DNA of 22,247 nucleotides, taken from the NCBI GenBank assembly GCA_004151065.3, contig NWUY0300047475.1, positions 13,973-36,219 of the forward strand, in the 5' to 3' direction. A model generated the notes under the pieces. The model searched no databases. It was not told where the DNA came from and was given only the letters and a program-made list of their open reading frames with translations. Within the stretch, counting starts at the first letter, position 1; every line of letters starts with the position of its first letter. Source of the DNA: Larix sibirica (Eukaryota > Streptophyta > Pinopsida > Pinales > Pinaceae). This document shows, in pieces, positions 1 to 9,450 of the stretch. Both the position numbers and the translations under genes were made by a program.

Positions 1-852
1 GTGATGTGATGCTTATGTGAGGATGACATGTATTGTAAGATGGAGATTTATGAATAATAAGAAGACATGATGCAAGAAGCAAAAGGAAAAAATGGCATGG
101 ATACTTTTTGGAGTTATTGAAATGCATCATGGAAGCATTTAATGCTTTTTCTAATTGTGGAGCAACCTTTTCAGTTACATGGCGTGGACTTTTCAAAGGA
201 GGCAAAAATCAAAATTTTGGAAGAATTTAATGCTTTTTCTAATTGTTGGAGAAGCATGTTTAGTTACATGGTGTGGCCTTTTCAAAGGAGGAAAAAATCA
301 GATTTTGGAAGGATTTAATTATTTTATAATTGTTGGAGAAGCATTTTCAAAGGATGCAAAAAAATCTGGTTTTTGAAAAGAGTGCAAAAAAATGGTATTA
401 ACAATTTTTGAGGTAATGAAAAAAATAGAGGATTTTGTTGGGGGGGTGGTGGTGAAAGGGGGTGTGGCATTACTTGATGGAAAAAGGGAAGTCATTGTTG
501 TTGTAGGTTTGAAGGTTTTTTGACAGTAGATGAATACAAGAATCCATTGTTGAAGACTGGAATAGTTTGTAGATTGAAGGTTACAAGTTGCATGTTGCAT
601 ATTGAAGCTTGCACTCGAAAGAGAAGGAGTTGTTTCTATTATTTATTATAATTGTAACCTATTTGTATTGTTGTTCAATAGTCCTAAAGACTGTATAAGA
701 TGATATAATCATATTTATTGAATTTTTTAAGCATTTATGCAAGTTTGGAATATAGGATATTGCATCATAGTTGTAGATTTTTGCATTCAAATCCTTGTTG
801 TTTATGTTGTGAGTTTTAGAGAGTGGGTTTTGTGCAGACCCCTCTTGCATCA
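1..852 (+). repeat. 5' LTR of Ty3/gypsy copy 1 (left end not resolved)
   Basis: This is the regulatory terminal repeat of the first gypsy copy. It is placed by two facts. It ends in ..gcatca (CA at 851-852) one base before a primer-binding site, and from about position 70 it aligns with the stretch upstream of copy 2 (from about 3292). Inside it are three tandem units of about 88 bp (137-224, 225-312, and a shortened unit at 313-380). Bases 1-70 do not align well with copy 2, so the true left boundary is unknown and may lie outside the window. An LTR normally carries the element's promoter and polyadenylation signals; I could not pin these down by eye. Confidence 0.65.
137..380 (+). repeat. 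Tandem repeat of about 88 bp inside the LTR, 3 units
   Basis: The units start at 137, 225 and 313. Each opens with atttaat followed by a T-rich stretch and taattgttgga, and contains ttttcaaagga near its middle. The third unit has lost about 20 bp in its centre. Copy 2 has only two units (3349-3437 and 3438-3527), so unit number changed after the copies separated. Confidence 0.8.
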
Positions 853-853
853 A

Positions 854-865
854 TGGTATCAGAGT
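854..865 (+). promoter_or_regulatory. Primer-binding site, tRNA-iMet type (copy 1)
   Basis: The 12-mer tggtatcagagt differs at one base from the common plant retrotransposon site tggtatcagagc, which pairs with the 3' end of initiator methionine tRNA to prime minus-strand DNA synthesis. It lies one base after the LTR's terminal CA, as expected. Confidence 0.8.
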
Positions 866-946
866 AGGTTGTTCTTGAGTTTGTAGGAAGATCACTGAAG
901 TGAGGCAGTTTGCAGTAGGACCTGTGAGTTGTGAGTTGTAAGAAAA

Positions 947-3178
947 ATGCCTCCCAGAGTATCCCTACAAGGTAGGGATAGAGGTAGAGGTGGAAAACCT
1001 CATATGGAACATTTTAGAGATTTTCATGGGCAAGCTCATGCATTCCTATAAGAGTTGTGTCGAGGAGTTGATGTTATAAGAATAGATGAAAGTGAAGATG
1101 AAGTTGAAAGCGATGAACAATTTGAAGAAGAAGCATAGGATGAAATAGATCCTGGAGTAATCAAATTGCTTAGATCCATTTCCTAGATTGTAAAGAGACC
1201 AAAGATGGATGTCTCAACATTTAATGGAATCTTAAATCTATAGGGTATCATGGATTGGATAAATGACATGGAAGAATTATTTGAATTCGACGAGATTGAA
1301 TACCCTTACAGAGTGAAATTCGCAAAGACAAAAATAAAGGGACATGCTGGCATTTGGTGGAAAGAAATCCAACTTGAAAGAGGAAGGAGACGAAAAGATA
1401 AAATTACTAGATGGGATAGAGTGGTAGAAAATATAAAGAGGCAATTCATTCTTGTGGATTATGAACTAAATTTGCTCAAGAAGATGCAAAGTCCGAGACA
1501 AAGAACAAGAACAATAAAAGAATATAGTAAAGAATTCCATAAAGTCTTGATTAGAACTAGGCATGTTGAAGCAAATAAGGAGAATGTAGCATGTTACATT
1601 AATGGATTGAAGCCTAGCATACAAGAAGAATTGTCACTAGTGATAAGGTGCACCATAGAAGATGCATATAAATTTGCATTAAAGGTGGAAGAATAATTAA
1701 CTATAAAATTTGAAAATAAGCAAAGAGGAAGAGGTCATAGTGGAATATCTGGAGGAAGGTCTTATGGAGGACAAGACATTAATTAGAAAAATCAGAAAAG
1801 TGAAGACCATGGAAACATAAAAAATCAAAGAGTGGATATTTCTTAGGAATCCTGAGAGAAACATTTCAAAGGGTGAGGAAGCTCAGGTAGAGAATTTGGA
1901 AGAGGAGGTTTTTATGGAACCTGTTTCCAGTGTGGAGAAGAGGGGCATTGATCTTATGACTTCCCTCATAATCAGGAAATAAATAATAGAAGGAATGAAA
2001 ACAATGCAAGGGAAACACATGTGGATGAGGAAGATACAGAATCATCACATTCTGAAGAAGCAGAGAAAGGAGAAGTCTTAATGACTAGAAGAGACATGTT
2101 GAATGGAGATAATGAATATGTTCAAAGAAAGAATTTTTGTAAAACAATATGCAAATGTGAAGGAAATTATGTATGTAGTGTTATCATTGATAGTGGAAGC
2201 ACTGATAACCTCATATTTGAAGAAATGGTGAACAAGTAGAAGCTATAAAGAAGAAGACACCTGCATTCGTATAGGGTTGCTTGGATTCAGGATGATAAAA
2301 AAAATTTGGTTACTGAACAAAGCTTGGTAAAATTTAAAATAGGAGGTTATAGTGATGAAATTATGTGTGATATTATACCTATGGATGCTTGTCATGTTTT
2401 GTTGGGAAGGCCTTGGAAATTTTACAGGAAAGCAATGCATGATGGGTATGCCAACACATACTCATTGATGAAGGATGGATTAAGACACCAATTGAATCCA
2501 TTAAGAGAGGAAATGGGTAAGGTTTGCAATAATGCAAGAATTTGTTTAGTTGATGCCAGGAATTTTTCAGATGGCCTAAAGCATGAAAAATTTTGTTTTC
2601 TTTGATTCCAAAATCCAACCAAGAAAACGTGGAAGATGTTCTTATCAAAGTTGTAGATTTTTTGCATGAATTTCAAGAAATTGTTTTCCATAATGAACCA
2701 AAAGGATTACCATCTGTGAGAAGGATAAGTCATTAGATTGCTTTGATACTGGGAGCAAGTTTTCCTAACAAGGCATCCCACGGAATGTCTCCTACAAGGA
2801 GTGAAGAATTGAATAGACAAGTACACGAATTGTTGCACAAAGGTTTGATCAAAGAAAGCTTAAGTCCATGTGTAGTGCCCGTGGTTTTGACACCAAAGAA
2901 ATGTGGAGAATGGAGAATGTGCATGGATTCAAGGGCCATTAAAAATATCACCATCAAATGCATATTTCCATTGCCTAGAATGGATGATATTATGGATTGC
3001 TTAAGTGGAGCTACGTACTTCACCAAGATTGATTTGAAAGGTGGCTATCACCAAATTCGAATTAGAGAAGGGGATGAATGGAAGACATATTTCAAGACTA
3101 AAGAAGATATGTATGAGTGGTTGGTCATGCATTTTAGGATAACCAATGCACCTAGCACATTTATGAGATTGATGAATG
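947..3178 (+). pseudogene. Ty3/gypsy gag-protease-RT, broken, copy 1
   Basis: A decayed polyprotein gene of an LTR retrotransposon. The start ATG at 947 opens a basic N-terminus (MPPRVS). One frame then carries the gag capsid region (1250-1696, with GHAGIWW at 1340-1360), a zinc knuckle (from 1922, CFQCGEEGH) whose last cysteine reads as phenylalanine, and an aspartic protease site (DSGSTDN, Asp codon at 2189). A frameshift near 2590-2605 moves the reading into another frame, where reverse transcriptase runs from about 2604 to the N at 3179 (FTKID catalytic Asp at 3031-3033; [11 protein letters not shown]). At least ten in-frame stops interrupt gag and the region before RT. The YXDD box, RNase H and integrase are absent because the copy ends at the N. 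The RT resembles chromovirus-type Ty3/gypsy, but that sub-assignment is tentative. The element is dead. Confidence 0.88.
1922..1963 (+). other. Degenerate CCHC zinc knuckle of gag (copy 1)
   Basis: The motif reads C-x2-C-x4-H and is then interrupted by a stop codon (tga after the His). The position where the fourth ligand, Cys, is expected encodes Phe. In gag proteins this knuckle binds the element's RNA; two of its features are lost here. A stop in the place usually held by Arg fits a CGA to TGA change. Confidence 0.7.
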
Positions 3179-3179
3179 N
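3179..3179. other. Single-N assembly join
   Basis: One ambiguous base cuts the RT frame of copy 1. The 205 bp before it match copy 2 almost perfectly, while sequence farther upstream is clearly diverged, and the sequence after it is unrelated LTR-like DNA. It is best read as a contig join of unknown true length. Confidence 0.75.
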
Positions 3180-3189
3180 AGAAATAAGT

Positions 3190-3983
3190 TGAAAATATTA
3201 GGCCAAAAATCAAATTTTAAATAATTGGTCTAATTTTTGTTGCAAATGACGTAGTAGGATATAGTATAGGAGTGCATTTTTAAAGTCTGAAAAGCAAAAG
3301 GCAAACATGATGTGGATTTTTTGGAGTTACTGAAATGCATCATGAAGGATTTAATGATTTTTCTAATTGTTGGAATAGCCTTTTCAATTACATGGCATAA
3401 CCTTTTAAAATGAGTAGAAAATCATATTTTTAGAAGGATCTAATTATTTTTCTAATTGTTGGAGCAATCTTTTCAGTTACATGGGCATATCCTTTTCAAA
3501 GGAGGTAAAAATATGGTATTTGGAAGGAAAAGAGTGGTATTGACAATTAGTAGGGTGGTAAAAAAGCAGAGGATTTTTGTTTGGTTGGTGGTGAAGAGGG
3601 GTGTGGCATTTATTGATGGAAATATAGATTCCATTGTTGTTGTAGGTTTGAATGTGTTTTGATAGCATATGAAGACAACAATCCATTGTTGAAGACTGGA
3701 ATAGTTTGTGGATTGAAAGTTGCAGATTGCAGATTAAATTTTGCATTTGAAAGCGAAGGAGTTGTTTATGTTATTGCTTATCATTGTAACCTATTTGTAT
3801 TGATGTTCATCAGTTCTAGAGATTGTATAATTTTATTTAATTTGATTTATTAAAGTTTGTTATCATTTGTGCAAGTTTGGAATACAAGATATTGCATCAT
3901 AGTTACATTTTTTGCATTCAAATACGTATTGTTTGTGTTCTAAGTTTTTGAGAGATGGTTTTGTGTAGACTCCTATTGCATCA
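3190..3983 (+). repeat. LTR of Ty3/gypsy copy 2
   Basis: A candidate full LTR with TG at 3190 and CA at 3982-3983, one base before the primer-binding site. From about 3292 it aligns with copy 1's LTR: the aagcaaaagg start, the internal tandem units, a block around 3541-3750, and the 3' end from about 3950. The left boundary rests only on the TG and on its position after the N join, so it is less certain than the right one. It could belong to copy 2 as a 5' LTR, or partly be the remnant of copy 1's 3' LTR. Confidence 0.6.
3349..3527 (+). repeat. Tandem repeat of about 89 bp inside the LTR, 2 units
   Basis: Units at 3349-3437 and 3438-3527 are homologous to the three-unit array at 137-380. Each starts at..taat, contains ctaattgttgga, and ends near an ..agaagg or ggaagga run. 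Confidence 0.78.
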
Positions 3984-3984
3984 A

Positions 3985-3996
3985 TGGTATTAGAGC
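3985..3996 (+). promoter_or_regulatory. Primer-binding site, tRNA-iMet type (copy 2)
   Basis: tggtattagagc has one mismatch to the common tggtatcagagc site. The mismatch is at a different base from copy 1's, so each copy decayed separately. It lies one base after the LTR's terminal CA. Confidence 0.78.
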
Positions 3997-4075
3997 AGGT
4001 TGTTCCTTAGTCTATAGGAAGAGTGTTGAAGAGAGGAAGTTTGTAGTAGGACGTGAGTTATGAGTTGTGAGAAAA

Positions 4076-6685
4076 ATGCCCCCCAAAGTAGCCTCACCAG
4101 GTAGGGGTAGAGGTAGCGGTAGAAACTCTCATGGTATGGAAGATTTTAGATCCCTTCAGAGGCAAGTTCAAGAATTGCAGAAGAGCTACATCAAGGATTT
4201 GATGTTAGAAGAAGAGATGAAGGCAGAGATGAAGTTGATAGTAAGGAACCATTTGAAGAAGAAGCACAAGATGAAATAGATCTTGGAGAAATCAGATTGC
4301 TTAGAGCCATTTCAAAGATTGGAAAAAGACCAAACATGGAGGTCTCAACATTTAATGGAAGCTTAAATCCATAGGAGATCATAGATTGGATAAATGACAT
4401 GAAAGAATTCTTTGAATTCAAAGAGATTGAAGACCTTGACAGAGTGAAATTTTAAAGACAAAACTAAAGTGACATGCTAGCATTTGGTGGAAAGAAAAAC
4501 AACTTGAAAGAGGAAGGAGAGGAAAAGATAAAATTGCTAGATGGGATAGAATGGTAGAAAAATGAAGACACAATTCAATCTTGTAGATAATGAACTATAG
4601 TTGCTCAAGAAGATACAAAGTCTAAGACAAGGAACAAGAACAATAAAATAATATACTGAAGAATTCCACAAAGTCCTTATTAGAACTAGGCATGCTGGAG
4701 AAAATAAGGAGAAAGTATCCCATTACATCAATGGATTGAATCCTAGAATACAAGAATAATTAGCATTAGTGAGAATGTGCACCATAGAAGATACATATCA
4801 ATTTTCTTTGAAGGTGGAAGAAAGATTAAATATAAAATTTGAAAATAAGCAAAGAGGAAGAGGTCGTGGTGGAAGAATTAGAGGAATATTTTATGGAAGA
4901 CAAGATAATAATAAAAATTCAGAAAAATGAAGACCATGGAAGCAACAAAAATCAAAACGTGGATAATTCTTATGACTCGAGAGAAAAATTTCAGACGGAC
5001 AAGAAGATTAGGTAGAGGATTCAAAAGAGGAGGCTTTCATGGACCTTATTTCTAGTGTGATTATGAATGCCCTCATAATCAAGAAAGAACCATAGAAGGA
5101 ATGAAAACCATGCAAGGAAAGCGAATGTGAATGAGGAAGATGCAGATTCATCACATTCTGAAGAAGCAGAGAAAGGAGAAGTCTTAATGACTAGAAGAAA
5201 CCTCTTGAATGGAGACAATAAATAAGTTCAAAGAAATAATTTGTTTAAAACAAGATGAAAATGTGAAGGAAATGTAGATAGTGTTATCATAGATATTGGA
5301 AGCACCGATAATCTCGTATTTGAAGAAACGGTGAACAAGTTGAAGCTAGAAAGAAGAAGACATATGCATCCGTATAGGATTGCTTGGATTCGGGATTATC
5401 AAAACAATTTGGTCAGTGAACAAAGTTTGTTTAAATTTAAAATAGGAGGTTATACTAATGAAATTATGTGTGATATTATACCTATGGATGCTTATCATTT
5501 TTTGTTGGAAAGGCCCTAGAAATTTGATAGGAAATCAATGCACGATGGGTATTCCAATACATACTCATTGATGAAGGATGGAGCAAGACACAAATTGAAT
5601 TCATTATAGGTAAGGTTTGCAGTAATGCAAGAATTTGTTTAGTTGATGCCAAGAAGTTTTTAGATGGCCTAAAACATGAAAAAAAATGTTTTGATTCCAA
5701 AAACTAACCAACAAAAGGTGGAAGATGTCCCCATGGAAGTTGCATATTTTTTGCATGAATTTCAAGAAACTATTTATGATAATGCACTAGAAGGATTACC
5801 TCCTATGGGAAGGATAAGTCATCATATTGATTTGATACCGGGAGAATTTCTTCCTAACAAGGAAGCCCATAGATTTTCCCCCACAGAGAGTTAAGATTTG
5901 AATAAACAATTACAACAATTATTGTAGAAAGGTTTGCTCAGAGAAAGCTTAAGTCCATGTGCAACGCCTGCAGTTTTGGAACCAAAGTAAGGTGGAAAAT
6001 GGAGAATTTTCATGGATTCAAGGGCCATTAAGAATATCACCATCAAATACAAATTTCCATTTCCTAGAATGGATGATATTATGGATTGCTTAAGTGGAGC
6101 TACGTACTTCACCAAGATTGATTTGAAAGGTGGCTATCACCAAATTCGAATTAGAGAAGGAGATGAATGGAAGACATATTTCAAGACTAAAGAAGATATG
6201 TATGAGTGGTTGGTCATGCATTTTAGGATAACCAATGCACCTAGCACATTTATGAGATTGATGAATGAGGTATTGAAAGAAGTTTTGGGCAAATTTGTTA
6301 TTATTTATCTTGATGACATTTTGATATTCAGTAAGACATTAGAATAACATTTGATGCATGTCAGATTTGTTTTTGAAACATTGAGATAAGAGAAGTTGCT
6401 CATTAACTTGAAGAAGTGTAGCTTTATGAAAAGGGATTTGGTATACTTGGGATTTTTTGTTTCAAGAGAGGGAATCAAGATCGATCTAGAAAAGCTGAAA
6501 GCTATCCTAGAATAGCCTACATCTAGAAGTGCTACATAGGTGAAATCATTTAATGGTTTGGAAATTTTTTATAGAAAGTTTATTAGAAGTTTTAGTAGTA
6601 TTTGTGGACCACTAAATGAGACCATGAGAGGAAACAATAAATATTGCAAATGGACTGCAGGGGCATCAAAGAGTTTTAACCTATT
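4076..6685 (+). pseudogene. Ty3/gypsy gag-protease-RT, broken, copy 2
   Basis: A second, more decayed copy of the same polyprotein gene. The start ATG at 4076 gives MPPKVASPGRGRG. Gag then loses its frame at about 4190 and switches repeatedly. The protease active site reads D-I-G (5292-5300) where the family has DSG or DTG, so it would be inactive. RT lies in one frame from about 5676: catalytic FTKID (Asp codon 6120-6122), [11 protein letters not shown], and the YLDD box at 6306-6317. It continues with stops into the RT thumb/connection region (KKCSFMKRDLVYLGF, then FYRKFIRSFSSICGPL). Homology stops near 6685, so RNase H, integrase and the 3' LTR are missing. Stops replace residues at several points, for example after SKTLE (6345) and within ILE*PT. 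Function is lost. Confidence 0.88.
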
Positions 6686-6831
6686 TGTTAACACCAAAAA
6701 ATGGTCCACACATCATTACAAATTTCCCATTTTCATTTTTGACCTTCATATATTAAAAAAACCCAAAAATCAATATTATCGACCCTTTTTCCTCCTTCCA
6801 CAAAAAAGGAAAATGTACATATCCTAAAAAT
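6686..6831. other. AT-rich segment after the RT break; no gene seen
   Basis: Sequence unrelated to gypsy RT begins here, rich in A and T runs and with no credible coding frame. It appears to continue at 8277 on the far side of the retroposed insertion, so 6686-6842 and 8277 onward were probably one piece of DNA before that insertion. Confidence 0.5.
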
Positions 6832-6842
6832 TAGGAAATCCC
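6832..6842. repeat. Left target-site duplication (11 bp)
   Basis: taggaaatccc here is repeated exactly at 8266-8276, directly after a poly-A run. That pattern is the signature of target-primed reverse transcription by LINE machinery. Confidence 0.85.
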
Positions 6843-7385
6843 CCTTGGATGCGGGTGACCACATGCCCTCGATATTTTCCACTGTGCAAATGGATCAGAT
6901 GCCCACTCGATCTACCTCACGTGGCGAAGTCCTCATCATGCACGAACCTGGCCATGAGATGATGACAACCACACACCTGTCAGCCTGCTCCACTGGACAA
7001 CATTCCACCCTGTGCGATGGAAAGTATTTAAGGCTGGAGGATGAAGGTGATGATCACAATCTTGTTCGCGTGCGTCTAGAATGATGATTTCTCTCGACCG
7101 GTGTGACATGCATTCAATTCTGTCACCCTTACCAAGGATGAGAGTCTGTATCATTTATTGCCTCCACAGGAGGAACTTGGCTTGGCTCAGCCCTTTAAAG
7201 GATTTGGTCAACATGTTTTCTAATCGTACTCCCTCGTTCTGGTTATTCTCTTTGGCTCCCTCCATTGAGTTAGGATACTCTTTGTGGTCTCCCCTATTTC
7301 TCTCATTTCCAGGACGCCACACAACAGAGGTATATCTCGTCACGACAGTGGAAGAACTAGCTCTAGTCGAAGGTTCAGGGTTGCC

Positions 7386-7949
7386 ATGTACTGGACTGTC
7401 ATGGACGGTTACACTGAGCGCATCTCTGCGCGGACTCGAAGCCTAATTGATGGATGGGAATCTCGTAGGGTGGTGGCTCTGCTCACCTTTGGAAGCAATG
7501 GTGGTGCCATAAACCAGTATTGGCTATTAAAAAATATGATGAGAACCCTTGATGAAGAGATGGAGGCAAGCTAGCAATCCAACACCAGCATTGTAAGGAA
7601 TATCAAATCCAGCCTGAAAGAGGTCATGGACCACTCAAATACCTTGGATGCCAATATGACTTGGGAGATTTTCTCCCTGGGTGGCAATTCTGAACCAGCA
7701 ATGCAAGAAAACAATGAGGATAGAGCAACTCATGAGGCTCCGAAATCTGGGTCTCCATAGAAAAAGTCCAAGGTAAGGAAGGCTAAGGGCTCGGCTCCTA
7801 CAACTCTCGCGAATGACGTTGCTCGGGATGGTACGTGTGCTCCGGGTTCTCCCTCTCCTACTCACCCCCCTCCGGGGACCTTTGAAAATTTCTATGTTGC
7901 CTATCCCATTTTTGAGAAGGAACCAGACGAGCCACCTACAAATCGCTAA
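7386..7949 (+). pseudogene. Broken reading frame of unknown protein in the retroposed insertion
   Basis: From the ATG at 7386 a frame of 188 codons runs to a TAA at 7947-7949, interrupted by TAG at 7572 and at 7758. Both stops sit where a single C-to-T change from CAG would explain them. Composition looks protein-like: an acidic stretch around MMRTLDEEMEAS, a basic KKSKVRKAKG patch, then a proline-rich PSPTHPPPG segment followed by NFYVAYPIFEKEPDEPP. I do not recognise the family; there is no zinc knuckle and no RT motif. The frame is open on the 5' side from 7269, so the start could lie a little earlier. It could be a LINE ORF1-like protein or a host-gene fragment. Confidence 0.45.
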
Positions 7950-8252
7950 ATGGGCTGCCACAACTCTGGGTCATCTCTGTGATTATCAACTTTTTTATTT
8001 TAATTTTCTGTATGGTTTATTTTACAGCACCACTAGACAGTATGAAACTTTATTTTTGAAGCAAGTCCTAGTCTTTTTATGGGTAGACCATACCCAGGGG
8101 GTCTATATTTTGTATTATGTCACTCATTTCAGTATTTTTGAGCGATTGGGATGGTGGCTTCATCAATTGAGGCCTCCCTAATATGCTACAAACAATTCGG
8201 CTCTTGATGCATATTTTGGCTCTATTAATTAAATGCCTATTTGCAATTTACC

Positions 8253-8265
8253 AAAAAAAAAAAAA
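8253..8265 (+). other. Poly-A tail of the retroposed insertion
   Basis: Thirteen consecutive A, directly followed by the right target-site duplication. It marks the 3' end of the copied RNA. Confidence 0.85.
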
Positions 8266-8276
8266 TAGGAAATCCC
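8266..8276. repeat. Right target-site duplication (11 bp)
   Basis: Exact second copy of taggaaatccc. Its last nine bases are also the left arm of a perfect inverted repeat with 8286-8294 (ggaaatccc and gggatttcc). Confidence 0.85.
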
Positions 8277-8788
8277 ACCAAAATAGGGATTTCCACCAAA
8301 ATAGGGAAAGTTCCACCCAAAAGGAAAAATCCCACCTAATTTAAAAAATTACCGGTGATAAGAGGAAAATACCACTGTGGTTTGAAAGCCTAAACCCTAA
8401 ATATTTTTCCTTTTTATGAAGTATGAAGGTCCCCATTTGAACCATTCCAACTCAAGCATTATTACTCTACCAAAATTCCCTTTAAAGCTTCAATTCCATT
8501 TCTCTTTCATGTTACACCTCCAATTGAGATGTGGAACCATTGCGTCAAATAGTTGGAGACACCAGGATGCTTGGAGACTAGGATAGCTACACTTCGTACA
8601 GTTGCGAGGGTCCCTATCTTTCAAGGTACTCGTTATTCCATGTACAACCTATTCATTTTAATAAAATGTAATGATTATTTGATATACTCTCTATATGTTA
8701 GAGAATAGGGTTCAATGTTTATGGTTTACTATTAGAACCTACTATTTACTGTTACACTTTACAATTTACTACTACCATTTACATTCAC
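8277..8788. other. AT-rich non-coding stretch; no gene seen
   Basis: It begins with short repeated blocks (ccaccaaaataggg twice), then unremarkable AT-rich DNA with no credible coding frame. The short blocks and the region around 8389 look like retroelement leader DNA, but I cannot name a family. Confidence 0.5.
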
Positions 8789-9155
8789 AGTTTGTTGTTT
8801 ACTAGTGTCACCACTTGAATTTACAACTCGTTGTTTCTTGCTTACCATTTACATGCATATTTAGATTCTCTTTTTATAGTTTACATGCATGTGTGAATTT
8901 CCTTTCTTTTTCATGTTATTTAGTTTTTAGAGTTAATATCTCTCTACATTCATACTCATATTTTATTTTTATAGTAGACCTTACTATTTACTATTACCAT
9001 TACCATTTATAGTTTGTTGTTTCATCACCATTTGAATTTATGAATCACTGTTTATTGTTTACCCTTTACATGGATATTTAGATTTTCATTTTATAGTTTA
9101 CATGCATATGGAAATTTGCTTTCCATTTTATGTTATTTAGTTTTTAGAGTTAATT
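8789..9155. repeat. Tandem repeat, 222-bp period, about 1.7 units
   Basis: 8789-9010 and 9011-9155 both open with agtttgttgttt and share the order ttgaattta, catttac or cctttac, atttagatt, atagtttacatgcat, and gttatttagtttttagagttaat. The surroundings (8720-9010) are enriched in tttac-type words, so slippage within a simple motif may have helped create the duplication. Confidence 0.75.
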
Positions 9156-9338
9156 TTTCCCAAACTCTACTTTGGATTCCATAAGCCTTAGTAGGTTCCT
9201 TTTGGCACATTCTAATGTGAAAACACTAGTGATAGTTTTGAGCGACTCCCATCAAGTTCGATTTTTGTAGATCTTTGGTTCCATTTAGCCAACCTTACCC
9301 TCTTTTTCACTTTATTTTGCTAGGTTTGATTACTCCCA
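9156..9338. other. Non-coding AT-rich spacer
   Basis: No open frame, RNA gene or repeat recognised. Confidence 0.5.
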
Positions 9339-9450
9339 TTTGCTTACTTTAGTTTTATGAAAATCTCCTTGGTTAAAAACTCAGTACCAAATTCCATTGC
9401 TTATGTGTTTGCTTACTTTAGTTTTATGAAAATCTCCTTGGGTTAAAAAC
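9339..9450. repeat. 69-bp-period tandem pair
   Basis: The block tttgcttactttagtttt followed by atgaaaatctccttgg occurs at 9339 and again at 9408, with one extra G in the second copy. Near identity suggests a recent duplication compared with its neighbours. Confidence 0.8.

Larger units (their letters stand above)
6843..8265 (+). mobile_element. Retroposed (non-LTR type) insertion with poly-A tail
   Basis: A 1.42-kb insertion bounded by exact 11-bp direct repeats and ending in 13 A (8253-8265), preceded by a short AT-rich 3' end containing attaattaaatg. Most of it (6843-7980) is visibly richer in G and C than the surroundings. From 7980 to 8250 it looks like a 3' untranslated region. It could be a 5'-truncated or internally deleted LINE, a non-autonomous LINE partner, or a retroposed copy of a host mRNA. 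I saw no RT or endonuclease motif, so I cannot choose. Plus orientation follows from the poly-A position. Confidence 0.8.

Noticed and set aside
319-895. Minus-strand open frames over the copy 1 LTR
   Set aside because: They run antisense to an LTR, lie in non-coding repeat DNA and show no protein-like pattern.
7635-7961. Minus-strand 108-codon frame in the retroposed insertion
   Set aside because: The poly-A tail sets the plus strand as sense, and the plus frame has the more protein-like composition.
8389-8401. Telomere-like cctaaaccctaaa
   Set aside because: Less than two units of the plant telomere repeat; too short to mean an interstitial telomere.
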